Counted from the stretch's first letter, positions 25,990 through 35,686 are shown. The stretch is DNA of 64,000 nucleotides from Buttiauxella sp049686335 (GCF_049686335.1 NZ_JBAVHX010000039.1:164326-228325), one strand, 5' to 3'. Notes: generated from the letters alone by a model not told the origin. Translations and numbers: made by a program.

Positions 25990-27288
25990 ATGGGTAACAA
26001 CGTCGTCGTACTGGGCACCCAATGGGGTGACGAAGGTAAAGGAAAGATCGTAGATCTTCTGACTGAACGGGCTAAATATGTTGTGCGCTACCAGGGCGGT
26101 CACAACGCAGGCCATACTCTCGTAATCAACGGTGAAAAAACCGTTCTTCATCTTATTCCATCAGGTATTCTGCGTGATAACGTTACCAGCATCATCGGTA
26201 ATGGCGTTGTGCTGTCTCCTGCTGCACTGATGAAAGAGATGAAAGAGCTGGAAGACCGTGGGATTCCGGTACGTGAGCGCCTGCTGTTATCTGAAGCATG
26301 TCCACTGATCCTTGATTATCACGTTGCGCTGGATGTAGCTCGTGAGAAAGCTCGTGGTGCGAAAGCTATCGGTACTACCGGTCGTGGTATCGGTCCTGCA
26401 TATGAAGACAAAGTGGCCCGTCGTGGCCTGCGCGTTGGCGACTTATTCGACAAAGCCACCTTTGCAGACAAACTGAAAGAAGTTCTGGAATACCATAACT
26501 TCCAACTGGTTAACTTCTATAAAGTTGAAGCGGTTGATTACCAGAAAGTTCTGGACGATGTCATGGCAGTGGCTGACATTCTGACCAGCATGGTAGTTGA
26601 TGTGTCCGATCTGCTGGATCAGGCACGTAAGCGCGGCGACTTCATCATGTTCGAAGGTGCTCAAGGCACGTTGCTGGACATCGATCACGGTACCTATCCG
26701 TACGTGACCTCTTCCAACACCACCGCGGGTGGCGTGGCAACAGGTTCCGGCATTGGTCCACGTTATGTTGATTACGTTCTGGGTATTATCAAAGCGTACT
26801 CTACTCGCGTTGGTGCAGGTCCGTTCCCAACTGAACTGTTTGATGACGTCGGCGAGTTCCTGTGCAAACAAGGTAACGAGTTCGGTGCAACAACCGGTCG
26901 TCGTCGTCGTACTGGCTGGCTGGACATCGTTGCTGTACGTCGCGCAGTGCAGATCAACTCCCTGTCAGGTTTCTGCCTGACCAAGCTGGACGTACTGGAC
27001 GGCTTGAAAGAAGTTAAACTCTGCATCGGTTACCGTCTGCCAGATGGTCGCGAAGTGACCACCACCCCAATGGCTGCGGATGACTGGGAAGGCATCGAGC
27101 CAATCTACGAAACCATGCCAGGTTGGTCCGAAACCACCTTTGGTGTGAAAGAGCGTAGTGGTTTGCCTCAGGCAGCGCTGGACTACATCAAACGTATTGA
27201 AGAACTGACTGAAGTACCTGTAGATATTATTTCTACTGGTCCAGACCGTTCTGAAACCATGATTCTGCGCGATCCGTTCGACGCATAA
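25990..27288 (+). CDS. purA: Adenylosuccinate synthetase PurA
   Basis: A 432-residue enzyme, exactly the E. coli length, making adenylosuccinate from IMP, aspartate and GTP. Signature WGDEGKGK (Asp14 region), GGHNAGHTL with His42, TTGRGIGPAYEDK, and a late-protein NTK-like GTP-base region. Single gene with its own terminator. Confidence 0.97.
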   Translation: MGNNVVVLGTQWGDEGKGKIVDLLTERAKYVVRYQGGHNAGHTLVINGEKTVLHLIPSGILRDNVTSIIGNGVVLSPAALMKEMKELEDRGIPVRERLLLSEACPLILDYHVALDVAREKARGAKAIGTTGRGIGPAYEDKVARRGLRVGDLFDKATFADKLKEVLEYHNFQLVNFYKVEAVDYQKVLDDVMAVADILTSMVVDVSDLLDQARKRGDFIMFEGAQGTLLDIDHGTYPYVTSSNTTAGGVATGSGIGPRYVDYVLGIIKAYSTRVGAGPFPTELFDDVGEFLCKQGNEFGATTGRRRRTGWLDIVAVRRAVQINSLSGFCLTKLDVLDGLKEVKLCIGYRLPDGREVTTTPMAADDWEGIEPIYETMPGWSETTFGVKERSGLPQAALDYIKRIEELTEVPVDIISTGPDRSETMILRDPFDA

Positions 27289-27295
27289 TGATGAT

Positions 27296-27324
27296 ACGGG
27301 GTGTGGCCATCACACCCCGTTTTG
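27296..27324 (+). terminator. Terminator after purA
   Basis: Perfect 10-bp stem ACGGGGTGTG/CACACCCCGT with GCCAT loop, then TTTTG. Confidence 0.9.
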
Positions 27325-27402
27325 CTTCGCTTCTCGCCGTTTTTTTGCCTTCCCCAGTCAAATAAATTAGCCGCCAAACATATGGCTGGTTTATCATCAA
27401 TC

Positions 27403-27529
27403 TATACCCGTCATACTTCACGTTGCAGCGGCGTTGGCTGCACTCACTCACCCCAGTCACTTACTTAAGTAAGCTCCCGGGGATTCTTGAGCTGGCCGCC
27501 TGGCTGCAACCCGAATTATTTAGGGTATA
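27403..27529. repeat. ERIC element 2 (between purA and nsrR)
   Basis: 127 bp, bounded by TATACCCGTCATACTTCA and ATTATTTAGGGTATA terminal inverted repeats. It has the diagnostic CACTCACCCCAGTCACTTAC core and the complementary AAGTAAGCTCCCGGGGATTC. Closer to the ERIC consensus than element 1. It ends 46 bp before nsrR, so any nsrR promoter must lie in or beside it. Confidence 0.93.
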
Positions 27530-27575
27530 GTATTTACAGCTATTAAGCGTTTCCCCTCCCACCCAAGAGGTTGAT

Positions 27576-28001
27576 GTGCAGTTAACGAGTTTTACTGATT
27601 ACGGTTTACGTGCTTTGATTTACATGGCGTCTTTGCCAGCAGGAAAGATGACTAGCATTTCTGAGGTGACAGAGGTGTACGGCGTGTCACGTAATCATAT
27701 GGTGAAAATCATCAATCAACTGAGTCGTGCAGGCTATGTGACGGCTGTGCGCGGCAAAAACGGTGGCATTCGCCTCGGCAAACCGGCGGAATCAATCCGT
27801 GTCGGTGATGTGGTGCGCGAGCTGGAACCGCTTTCTTTGGTGAACTGTAGCAGTGAGTTTTGTCATATTACCCCCGCATGTCGCCTGAAACAGGCACTGG
27901 CCCAGGCGGTGCAAAGCTTTCTAACAGAGCTGGATAAGCACACGCTGGCCGATTTGGTGGACCAAAACCAACCGCTCTACAAATTATTGCTGGTGGAATA
28001 A
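27576..28001 (+). CDS. nsrR: Nitric-oxide-sensing repressor NsrR
   Basis: A 141-residue Rrf2-family regulator. The GTG start at 27576 sits 5 nt after AAGAGG. A winged-helix region (SISEVTEVYGVSRNHMVKII) is followed by the [4Fe-4S]-binding cysteines Cys91, Cys96 and Cys102. NO damages the cluster and lifts repression. A textbook NsrR operator lies before ytfE in this window (47862-47884). Confidence 0.96.
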   Translation: MQLTSFTDYGLRALIYMASLPAGKMTSISEVTEVYGVSRNHMVKIINQLSRAGYVTAVRGKNGGIRLGKPAESIRVGDVVRELEPLSLVNCSSEFCHITPACRLKQALAQAVQSFLTELDKHTLADLVDQNQPLYKLLLVE

Positions 28002-28040
28002 ATCACGATTTCCTCAGCAAATGACAACGGAGGAACCGCA

Positions 28041-30509
28041 ATGTCAAAAGATCCTTTTCAGGAACGAGAAGCCGAAAAATACGAAAACCCGATCCCAAGC
28101 CGGGAGTTTATTCTCGCTCATCTCTCCAAACGTGAAAAACCAGCCAATCGTGACGAACTGGCTGAAGAACTGAATATTACCGGTGAAGAACAACTTGAAG
28201 CGCTGCGTCGCCGTCTTCGAGCCATGGAACGCGATGGACAGCTGGTCTTTACCCGCCGCCAGTGTTACGCCCTGCCAGAACGTCTCGATTTGCTAAAAGG
28301 CAAAGTCATTGGCCACCGCGATGGCTTTGGCTTCCTGCGCGTAGAAGGCCGTAAAGACGATCTCTACCTTTCATCTGAGCAGATGAAAATGTGCATGCAT
28401 GGCGATATTGTGCTGGCGCAGCCGTTAGGTGCCGACCGCAAAGGCCGTCGCGAAGCGCGTATTGTGCGCGTGCTGGAGCCAAGAACCGCCCAAATCGTTG
28501 GCCGCTATTTTACCGATGCGGGTATCAGTTTTGTGGTGCCTGACGACAGCCGTCTGAGCTTCGATATCCTTATCCCACCTGAAGGGGTAATGGGCGCACG
28601 TATGGGCTTTGTGGTGGTGGTTGAACTCACCCAACGTCCAACTCGCCGTACCAAAGCCGTGGGTAAAATCGTTGAAGTGCTGGGCGACAACATGGGCACT
28701 GGCATGGCCGTCGATATGGCGCTGCGCACCCATGAAATCCCTTATGTCTGGCCACCAGAAGTGGAAGCACAGGTTGCTTCGCTGAAAGAGCAAGTGCCGG
28801 AAGAAGCCAAAATTGGCCGCGTGGATTTGCGTGACCTGCCGCTTGTCACCATTGATGGTGAAGACGCGCGTGACTTCGACGATGCCGTGTTCTGTGAGAA
28901 GAAACGTGGCGGCGGCTGGCGTTTGTATGTCGCTATCGCCGACGTAAGTTATTACGTTCGCCCGCCAACCGCGCTGGATAAAGAAGCTCGCAATCGTGGC
29001 ACGTCAGTTTACTTCCCTTCGCAGGTTATCCCGATGCTGCCGGAAGTGCTGTCCAACGGTTTGTGCTCGCTGAACCCGCAGGTTGACCGTCTGTGTATGG
29101 TCTGCGAAATGACCATCTCTTCGACTGGCCGCCTGACCGGCTCTAAATTCTACGAAGCGGTAATGAGTTCTCATGCGCGTCTGACCTACACCAAAGTGTG
29201 GCACATGTTGCAGGGCGATCAGGAGCTGCGCGAGCAGTACGCCCCGCTGGTGGGTCACATCGAAGAACTGCATAACCTGTATAAAGTGCTGGATGTGTCC
29301 CGTGCTCAACGTGGTGGCATCTCTTTTGAAAGCGAAGAAGCGAAGTTTATCTTCAACGCCGAGCGTCGCATTGAGCGCGTCGAACAAACCGTTCGTAACG
29401 ATGCGCACAAACTTATCGAAGAGTGCATGATCCTCGCGAATATCGCGGCGGCACGCTTTGTTGAGAAGAACAATGAGCCATCTTTGTTCCGCGACCACGA
29501 TCGTCCCACTAATGAGGCGATCACTTCATTCCGCTCGGTGCTGGCTGAACTGGGTCTGGAACTGCCTGGTGGGCAGAAACCAGAACCGCGGGATTACGCA
29601 GAATTACTGAATTCGATTGCCGATCGTCCTGATCATGAAATGCTGCAAACCATGCTGCTGCGCTCCATGAAACAGGCGGTGTACGATCCAGAGAACCGTG
29701 GCCACTTTGGTCTGGCGCTGCAATCCTATGCGCACTTTACCTCGCCGATTCGTCGTTACCCGGATTTGCTGTTACACCGTGCAATTAAATATTTGCTGGC
29801 AAAAGAGCAGGGTCATAAAGGCAACAGCACCGAATCGGGTGGCTGGCACTATGACATGGAAGAGATGCTGCAACTGGGTCAGCATTGTTCTATGGCTGAA
29901 CGCCGTGCTGATGAAGCGACACGCGATGTTGCCGACTGGCTGAAATGCGACTTTATGCAGGATCAGGTCGGTCAGACCTTTAGCGGGATCATCGCAAGCG
30001 TTACCGGCTTCGGCTTCTTTGTACGCCTGACAGATCTGTTTATCGACGGCCTGGTACACGTTTCCACTCTCGATAACGACTACTACCGTTTCGACCAAAT
30101 CGGGCAGCGTCTGATTGGTGAGTCCGGTGGCCAAACTTATCGTTTGGGTGACCGTGTCGAAGTGCGCGTTGAAGCCGTCCACATGGACGAGCGTAAAATT
30201 GATTTTGCTCTGATTTCCAGCACTCGTGTTCCTCGTGGTGCGGGTAAAACTGAGAAAGACCGAGCGAAAAAAGGCGCAAACGGCAATGGGCCAAAACGTC
30301 GCCAGGGCGGCAAACGCACGAACTTCGAGCCGGACAGCGCTTTCCGTAAAGAGAAAGGGCCAGGCACGCCGAAGAAAGCGAAAGCCGAGAAAAGCGTCGA
30401 CCAAAAAGCCGAGCCGAAGGCGAAGAAACCAAAAACGCAGTCGGATAAAACTCGTAAAATAGCCGCCGCTACTAAAGCCAAGCGTGCTGCGAAAAAGCAG
30501 CCGAGCTAA
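28041..30509 (+). CDS. rnr: Exoribonuclease RNase R
   Basis: An 822-residue processive 3'-5' exonuclease (E. coli 813). Order: N-terminal helix-turn-helix, two cold-shock domains (FGFLRVEGRKDDLYLS), RNB catalytic domain with DGEDARDFDDAV, S1 domain (GIIASVTGFGFFVRL), and a long Lys/Arg-rich tail of about 85 residues. It degrades structured RNA and takes part in trans-translation quality control. It follows nsrR by 39 bp with GGAGG before the ATG. Confidence 0.96.
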   Translation: MSKDPFQEREAEKYENPIPSREFILAHLSKREKPANRDELAEELNITGEEQLEALRRRLRAMERDGQLVFTRRQCYALPERLDLLKGKVIGHRDGFGFLRVEGRKDDLYLSSEQMKMCMHGDIVLAQPLGADRKGRREARIVRVLEPRTAQIVGRYFTDAGISFVVPDDSRLSFDILIPPEGVMGARMGFVVVVELTQRPTRRTKAVGKIVEVLGDNMGTGMAVDMALRTHEIPYVWPPEVEAQVASLKEQVPEEAKIGRVDLRDLPLVTIDGEDARDFDDAVFCEKKRGGGWRLYVAIADVSYYVRPPTALDKEARNRGTSVYFPSQVIPMLPEVLSNGLCSLNPQVDRLCMVCEMTISSTGRLTGSKFYEAVMSSHARLTYTKVWHMLQGDQELREQYAPLVGHIEELHNLYKVLDVSRAQRGGISFESEEAKFIFNAERRIERVEQTVRNDAHKLIEECMILANIAAARFVEKNNEPSLFRDHDRPTNEAITSFRSVLAELGLELPGGQKPEPRDYAELLNSIADRPDHEMLQTMLLRSMKQAVYDPENRGHFGLALQSYAHFTSPIRRYPDLLLHRAIKYLLAKEQGHKGNSTESGGWHYDMEEMLQLGQHCSMAERRADEATRDVADWLKCDFMQDQVGQTFSGIIASVTGFGFFVRLTDLFIDGLVHVSTLDNDYYRFDQIGQRLIGESGGQTYRLGDRVEVRVEAVHMDERKIDFALISSTRVPRGAGKTEKDRAKKGANGNGPKRRQGGKRTNFEPDSAFRKEKGPGTPKKAKAEKSVDQKAEPKAKKPKTQSDKTRKIAAATKAKRAAKKQPS

Positions 30510-30519
30510 CGAATAATAC

Positions 30520-30581
30520 CTCTCACCCTAACCCGCTCGGTTTTCTCCCTCTCCCAGGGGAGAGGGCCGGGGTGAGGGTGA
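30520..30581. repeat. Dispersed GC-rich inverted repeat, copy 2
   Basis: CTCACCCTAACC at the left, CCGGGGTGAGGGTG at the right, and an inner hairpin CCCTCTCCC-AGGGGAGAGGG. A short form of the family at 7062-7177 and 47103-47169. Lies between rnr and rlmB. Confidence 0.65.
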
Positions 30582-30631
30582 CCATATCAGCATTAACACT
30601 GGTGCATCAGCACCTGAAATGAGTAACAGTA

Positions 30632-31363
30632 ATGAGTGAAATGATTTACGGCATTCACGCCGTCCAGGCACTGCTTGATAACGCCCCTCAGCGTTTTCGG
30701 GAAGTTTTTATTCTTAAAGGTCGTGAAGACAAACGTCTGCTGCCTTTGATTCATGCACTGGAAGCCCAGGGCGTGCCTGTTCAAGTGGCAAACCGGCAAT
30801 GGTTGGATGAAAAATCTGAAGGCGCGGTGCATCAGGGCATTATCGCTCGTGTGAAACCGGGCCGTCAGTATCAGGAAAATGATCTTCCAGACCTGCTTGC
30901 CAGTATCGACCAGCCGTTCCTGCTGATTCTGGATGGCGTTACCGATCCCCACAACCTCGGTGCCTGCCTGCGTAGCGCAGATGCCGCTGGCGTGCATGCG
31001 GTTATCGTACCTAAAGACCGCTCTGCGCAATTGAACGCGACTGCCAAGAAAGTGGCTTGTGGTGCCGCTGAGCACGTTCCGCTTATCAGTGTGACCAACC
31101 TGGCTCGAACCATGCGTTTATTGCAGGAATCGAACGTATGGATCGTTGGTACCGCGGGCGAAGCAGACCACACCTTGTTCCAGAGCAAAATGACTGGCCC
31201 AATGGCGCTGGTGATGGGCGCGGAAGGTGAAGGAATGCGTCGTCTGACACGTGAACATTGTGATGAGCTGATTAGCATCCCAATGGCAGGGACGGTTTCA
31301 TCACTGAACGTTTCTGTTGCTACCGGTATTTGTTTGTTCGAAGCAGTGCGTCAACGCAGTTAA
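30632..31363 (+). CDS. rlmB: 23S rRNA Gm2251 2'-O-methyltransferase RlmB
   Basis: A 243-residue SPOUT methyltransferase: N-terminal substrate-binding domain, then the knotted domain with DGVTDPHNLGACLRSA, GAEGEGMRR and IPMAGTVSSLNVSVA. Modifies G2251 in the 23S P loop. Matches E. coli RlmB in length and sequence. Confidence 0.97.
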   Translation: MSEMIYGIHAVQALLDNAPQRFREVFILKGREDKRLLPLIHALEAQGVPVQVANRQWLDEKSEGAVHQGIIARVKPGRQYQENDLPDLLASIDQPFLLILDGVTDPHNLGACLRSADAAGVHAVIVPKDRSAQLNATAKKVACGAAEHVPLISVTNLARTMRLLQESNVWIVGTAGEADHTLFQSKMTGPMALVMGAEGEGMRRLTREHCDELISIPMAGTVSSLNVSVATGICLFEAVRQRS

Positions 31364-31370
31364 TCTCTCG

Positions 31371-31395
31371 TGGGGTGCTTTCGCACCCCGCTTTG
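31371..31395 (+). terminator. Terminator after rlmB
   Basis: Stem GGGGTGC/GCACCCC (31372-31389) with a TTTC loop followed by GCTTTG; a short T-run makes it moderate. Confidence 0.7.
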
Positions 31396-31466
31396 TGATC
31401 CCCCTCCATGCATAAGTGCTGTCACCGTCCATACTAATGGCTATGCCATTAATGGGAGGGAACACG

Positions 31467-33101
31467 ATGCGCTGGCAAACTCATACCGTTTTTAACCAAC
31501 CGATACCCCTCAACAACAGTAACCTTTTTCTTTCTGATATTTCGTTAACCGAAGCTGTTGCCCGTGAAGGTGCTGGCTGGGATGCTGAGCTTCTGGCGAG
31601 TATTGGCCAGCAACTTGGCTCGGCTGAATCCCTGGAACTCGGGCGGCTGGCAAACACCCATCCACCAGAATTACTGCGTTACGACTCCAGTGGTGAACGA
31701 CTCGACGATGTGCGTTGTTATCCGGCCTGGCATCTGCTGATGCAAGGGCTATGTGCCAATCGAGTACATAATTTGCCGTGGCAGGAAGATGCTCGTCAGG
31801 GTTCATTTGTTGCCCGTGCCGCGCGCTTTGTTCAACACGCGCAGGTGGAAGCCGGCACGTTATGCCCGATAACCATGACCTTTGGCGCGATCCCGTTATT
31901 ACAAAAACATCTACCTAAGGAGTTTCAGCCGTGGCTGAAACCATTACTCAGCGATCGTTATGACGCGCATCTCTCACCTGGTGCGCAAAAACGTGGCCTG
32001 TTGATTGGTATGGGCATGACCGAAAAACAGGGTGGCTCGGATGTCCTGAGCAACACCACACGAGCTGAAGCCATCGATAAAAGCGGTGCAGGTGAAATGT
32101 ATCGCCTTGTCGGCCATAAATGGTTTTTCTCCGTTCCGCAAAGTGACGCGCATTTGGTTCTGGCTCAGGCGAAAGGCGGATTGTCCTGCTTCTTCTTACC
32201 GAGATTTCTCCCGGACGGACAACGCAACCAGGTTCGCTTTGAGCGGCTGAAAGATAAACTCGGCAATCGCTCAAATGCCAGCAGTGAAGCGGAGTTTTTC
32301 GATGCGACGGCATGGCTGATTGGTGAAGAAGGCGAAGGGGTTCGCTCCATTCTGCAAATGGGGGGCTATACCCGTTTTGATTGCGCATTAGGCAGCCATG
32401 GCCTGATGCGCCGCGCGCTCTCAGTTGCGTTGTATCACGCACATCAACGCCAGGCATTCGGCAAAACGTTAATCGACTTGCCCCTTATGCGCCAGGTTTT
32501 GGGGCGTATGGCTTTGCAACTTGAAGGCCAGACCGCATTTCTGTTCCGCCTGGCTCGCGCCTGGGAATCCCCAGGTAGTCCGCATGAACTGGCATACAGC
32601 CGCCTCTTTACCCCAGTTGCCAAGTTTAGCGTCTGTAAATCGGGTATCCCGTTTGTTGCGGAGGCGATGGAAGTGCTCGGCGGAATCGGTTATTGCGAGG
32701 ATAGTGAACTGCCGCGTATCTATCGCGAAATGCCGGTAAACAGCATCTGGGAAGGCTCCGGCAATATCATGAGTCTCGATGTATTGCGGGTGCTGACCAA
32801 ACAGCCTGGCGCCATGGAAATGTTGCATGCTGAATTTGATGAGGTGAAGGGGCAAAACCGGCATTTCGATCGTAGCTGGCGTCAATTGCAACAGCGTTTG
32901 CACAAACCCCAGGAGGAGTGGGGCAGGGAACTCACCCGGCAGTTGGCCTTACTGGCAACAGGCGCACAAGTATTACAGCATCTCTCTCCACCATTGGGCG
33001 AGGCGTGGTGCCGTATGATGCTGGATTCACGAGGGGAAAGTGTTTTACCGAATCAAGTACTGACTGATGTGCTGCTGCGGGCGACGGGACGTACAGGATA
33101 G
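31467..33101 (+). CDS. aidB: AidB, acyl-CoA dehydrogenase-like DNA-protection protein
   Basis: A 544-residue flavoprotein of the acyl-CoA dehydrogenase superfamily (E. coli 541). The ATG at 31467 follows GGGAGGG and gives MRWQTHTVFNQP. Motifs include GMGMTEKQGGSDV and the flavin-site WEGSGNIM. In E. coli it is induced by Ada in the adaptive response and binds DNA. Here it follows rlmB directly; the K-12 genes yjfI-M and yjfC that normally intervene are absent. Confidence 0.95.
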   Translation: MRWQTHTVFNQPIPLNNSNLFLSDISLTEAVAREGAGWDAELLASIGQQLGSAESLELGRLANTHPPELLRYDSSGERLDDVRCYPAWHLLMQGLCANRVHNLPWQEDARQGSFVARAARFVQHAQVEAGTLCPITMTFGAIPLLQKHLPKEFQPWLKPLLSDRYDAHLSPGAQKRGLLIGMGMTEKQGGSDVLSNTTRAEAIDKSGAGEMYRLVGHKWFFSVPQSDAHLVLAQAKGGLSCFFLPRFLPDGQRNQVRFERLKDKLGNRSNASSEAEFFDATAWLIGEEGEGVRSILQMGGYTRFDCALGSHGLMRRALSVALYHAHQRQAFGKTLIDLPLMRQVLGRMALQLEGQTAFLFRLARAWESPGSPHELAYSRLFTPVAKFSVCKSGIPFVAEAMEVLGGIGYCEDSELPRIYREMPVNSIWEGSGNIMSLDVLRVLTKQPGAMEMLHAEFDEVKGQNRHFDRSWRQLQQRLHKPQEEWGRELTRQLALLATGAQVLQHLSPPLGEAWCRMMLDSRGESVLPNQVLTDVLLRATGRTG

Positions 33102-33107
33102 AAATAT

Positions 33108-33150
33108 AAAAGCCAGCGCCATAGAATTCAATTAAATGGCTGCTGGCTTA
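33108..33150. terminator. Bidirectional hairpin between aidB and yjfN
   Basis: AAGCCAGC near 33110 pairs with GCTGGCTT near 33144 between two convergent genes; T/A-rich flanks on both sides. Confidence 0.6.
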
Positions 33151-33151
33151 T

Positions 33152-33427
33152 TTATGCATAAATAATGGCTTGTACACGCCAGCCTTCTGGAAGCTGGTTT
33201 TCCTGCATTTTAACGATGCGATAGTACGATGCACCGTGTTCATCAGCCTTCAAGGCAATGACTTTTTCCACATCTTGCACGGTGCCGGCGATACCATTGA
33301 CTGAAATCATGCCGATTTCATTCAAACCTGTCACACAATCTGCGGCAACATCCTCTGCCGATTGTGCCGACGTTGTGATTAGCCCCACTGACAGCAGTAA
33401 TGAGGTTAAGGCAAGTGATCGTTTCAT
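33152..33427 (-). CDS. yjfN: YjfN, DUF1471 periplasmic protein
   Basis: A 91-residue small secreted protein of the YhcN/DUF1471 family. A signal peptide ends near AQSA (residue 24); the mature domain has GTVQDVEKVIALKADEHGA and a C-terminal WRVQAIIYA strand. E. coli YjfN has been linked to activation of the DegP protease. Same-strand neighbour of bsmA, another DUF1471 member, with 154 bp between. Confidence 0.88.
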   Translation of the reverse strand: MKRSLALTSLLLSVGLITTSAQSAEDVAADCVTGLNEIGMISVNGIAGTVQDVEKVIALKADEHGASYYRIVKMQENQLPEGWRVQAIIYA

Positions 33428-33581
33428 AGTGAGTTCCTTTAATACTTACCCTAAATCAGCAGGGCATTCCTTCGCGTGAGGTGAACTACGAACCTGTCCG
33501 TTGGCTGAGGTTCATTGTGCATAAGAAACGATCAGTTGGCGCAAAGCTATGTAAATCTTAATAAAGTAAACACAGCGCTAC

Positions 33582-33911
33582 TTACTTGCGGAACAAAATT
33601 GCCTGGGCATACCATTGACCCGGAATCACCGTCTCATCGTTTAACAAGATTTGGTAGTAATCCGCTTTCGCAGCAATTGCTTTCTCTTTTATCACCCGCT
33701 CTGAGTCCATTGGAGAGCCGCGCTCGAGTGCTGTCACTGTCCCTATTTTGGTTAATCCCTGCGTTTGCGAACGCTGTATTTCCTGAGGACTTCCGGTTAC
33801 CGGCGGTGCGGGTTGCGGCGTACCCTGTAACACGCTACAGGCACTGAGTGCTGTCGCAAGTAGCAAAGCTGATAGCAGTCGCATGATCGTTTCTCGTCTC
33901 TTAATAGCCAT
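33582..33911 (-). CDS. bsmA: BsmA (YjfO), biofilm stress lipoprotein, DUF1471
   Basis: A 109-residue lipoprotein with lipobox LSAC (Cys25) and a C-terminal DUF1471 domain (IAAKADYYQILLNDE, WYAQAILF). It matches E. coli BsmA in length when started at 33911. An internal ATG at 33884 (MRLLSALLL) with a weak GAG upstream is an alternative that keeps the lipobox. Linked in E. coli to biofilm stress and motility. Confidence 0.88.
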   Translation of the reverse strand: MAIKRRETIMRLLSALLLATALSACSVLQGTPQPAPPVTGSPQEIQRSQTQGLTKIGTVTALERGSPMDSERVIKEKAIAAKADYYQILLNDETVIPGQWYAQAILFRK

Positions 33912-34105
33912 AGTGTAGCCCCGGTTTTTTTCTGGGAAGAGGGAATGTTCCCATTCTGTTAGCTTCCCCGCGCTTTTTAATCACTTTCGAATGAAAACCG
34001 CTAAGCAGATCTCATAGTGAATAATAATCTCTGTAAGCCTTTGGCTTGCCATACCGTCAATGCTGGCTTACAAAGGTATGCGCACAATGATACGGGGCGA
34101 TTCCA

Positions 34106-34831
34106 ATGATAGAAATGTACACTGAACAGTTAGGTGGTATCGAAGTTCTGCACGCTGTACCTGCTGGCCAAAAAGAGAGCTCGCTGCCGGTGGTCGTCTT
34201 CTATCATGGTTTTACTTCATCCAAACTGGTGTACAGCTACTTTGCTGTCGCACTCGCTCAGGCTGGAATGCGCGTCATTATGCCCGATGCGGAACAACAT
34301 GGTTCCCGCTTCGATGGTGATGACACGGCACGCCTTTATCAATTCTGGTCGATTCTCAAACAAAACATTGATGAGTTTTCTCAACTACATCAGGCTCTCT
34401 GCGAGCGTTATCTCATCGATGAAAATCGTGTAGCCGTAGGCGGCGCTTCGATGGGAGGAATGACCGCTCTTGGTATTATGGCGCGTTACCCGCAAGTACG
34501 CTGTGTGGCCTGCCTGATGGGCTCCGGATATTTTATGTCGCTTGGGAAAACACTCTTCCCGCCTCGGGTAGAAGAGCGCGAATCCCTTCACGCACTCGCA
34601 GGTTACGACATTAGCTACCAACTGGAAAATATCGGAAACCGGCCACTTATGTTGTGGCACGGCGAAGAAGATGATGTGGTTCCGGCAGCCGAGACATGGC
34701 GCTTAGAACAGTCGCTGGTTGAGAAGGGGCTGGATAAACAAATGATCTGTTTACGTGAGCCGGGCGTAAAGCACCGTATTACACCCACTGCGCTCGAGGC
34801 AACCAGCCGCTTCTTTAGCGAATATCTTTGA
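34106..34831 (+). CDS. yjfP: YjfP, carboxylesterase of the alpha/beta-hydrolase fold
   Basis: A 241-residue hydrolase. Oxyanion segment FYHGFTSS, nucleophile elbow GGASMGGM (Ser in GASMG), acid in EEDDVVP and the late His in VKHRITP form the expected triad. E. coli YjfP has esterase activity on short acyl esters; its natural substrate is unknown. Its TGA stop is directly followed, with no gap, by the reverse-strand stop of ulaR. Confidence 0.9.
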   Translation: MIEMYTEQLGGIEVLHAVPAGQKESSLPVVVFYHGFTSSKLVYSYFAVALAQAGMRVIMPDAEQHGSRFDGDDTARLYQFWSILKQNIDEFSQLHQALCERYLIDENRVAVGGASMGGMTALGIMARYPQVRCVACLMGSGYFMSLGKTLFPPRVEERESLHALAGYDISYQLENIGNRPLMLWHGEEDDVVPAAETWRLEQSLVEKGLDKQMICLREPGVKHRITPTALEATSRFFSEYL

Positions 34832-35587
34832 TTAAACCAGAATGACTTGCACACCCTGTTCTTCAAGCTTTTTGATGACTTCAGGGTTTGCTTGCTTACC
34901 TGTAATCACCAGGTCAATTTGTTCCGCACGGCTAAAGAGCATTCCGGCTCGCTGACCAATTTTTGTGCTGTCGACCAGCACCGCCAGTTTACCCACCACC
35001 CCCAACATTTTCTGTTCAGCCATAGCAGTCAGCATATCTGTTTTATACAGGCCTTCTGCTGTCAGCCCTTTGCCGCTGGTAAACATCCAGTGTCCGGCGT
35101 AGAGCGAGGTTTCGTTATCTTGCGGGCCAAGCGTAATGGAGTGGCTTTTATTGTACTGGCCACCCATGATGACCACACTTTCATGCTCTTGATCGATAAG
35201 ATAATTTGCCAGTGGTAAGTAGTTAGTAATGATCTGTACCGGCTTGCCACAAATTTGCTGACCAAGCAGAAAAGCGGTGGAACCACAGTTAATGACCACG
35301 CTTTCACCCGGTTTTACCAGCGCCGAGGCGGCACTGGCAATGCGGCTTTTCTCATCATGATTTTGCGCCAGATGAATGTTCATCGGCGTCCAGCGTGGGC
35401 GCTGCTGACTGATAGCCTCGGCACCGTTACGGACTTTCTTTAGCCTGCCACTTTCATCCAATTTATTAATGTCGCGCCGCGCAGTTGCTGGCGAAATGGC
35501 GAGACGTTCCATCACTTGCTCGACAGTCACAAATCCGGTTTGCTGTAACAGTTCGAGCAGTATCTGGTGGCGTTGTGCTTCAGTCAT
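34832..35587 (-). CDS. ulaR: L-ascorbate utilisation repressor UlaR (DeoR family)
   Basis: A 251-residue DeoR-type repressor: N-terminal helix-turn-helix (ISPATARRDINKL) and a C-terminal sugar-phosphate-sensing domain (VINCGSTAFLLGQ). It represses ulaG and ulaABCDEF; in E. coli L-ascorbate-6-phosphate is the inducer. It sits next to ulaG on the same strand. Confidence 0.96.
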   Translation of the reverse strand: MTEAQRHQILLELLQQTGFVTVEQVMERLAISPATARRDINKLDESGRLKKVRNGAEAISQQRPRWTPMNIHLAQNHDEKSRIASAASALVKPGESVVINCGSTAFLLGQQICGKPVQIITNYLPLANYLIDQEHESVVIMGGQYNKSHSITLGPQDNETSLYAGHWMFTSGKGLTAEGLYKTDMLTAMAEQKMLGVVGKLAVLVDSTKIGQRAGMLFSRAEQIDLVITGKQANPEVIKKLEEQGVQVILV

Positions 35588-35657
35588 GCGTGTTTCCGAT
35601 GGATGATGATTTTTAAAGATGATATTTGAAATGCGTTGAAATACCTATGAGTAAACT

Positions 35658-35682
35658 GAAAAAGCCGGGCATCACCCGGCTT
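35658..35682 (-). terminator. Terminator after ulaG
   Basis: Stem AAGCCGGG/CCCGGCTT with a CATCA-type loop, directly after the ulaG stop; followed on the minus strand by TTTCAGTTT. Confidence 0.75.
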
Positions 35683-35686
35683 AATT

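Noticed and set aside
29772..30404. 210-residue minus-strand frame
   Set aside because: Antisense to the S1 domain and basic tail of rnr; a by-product of codon bias.
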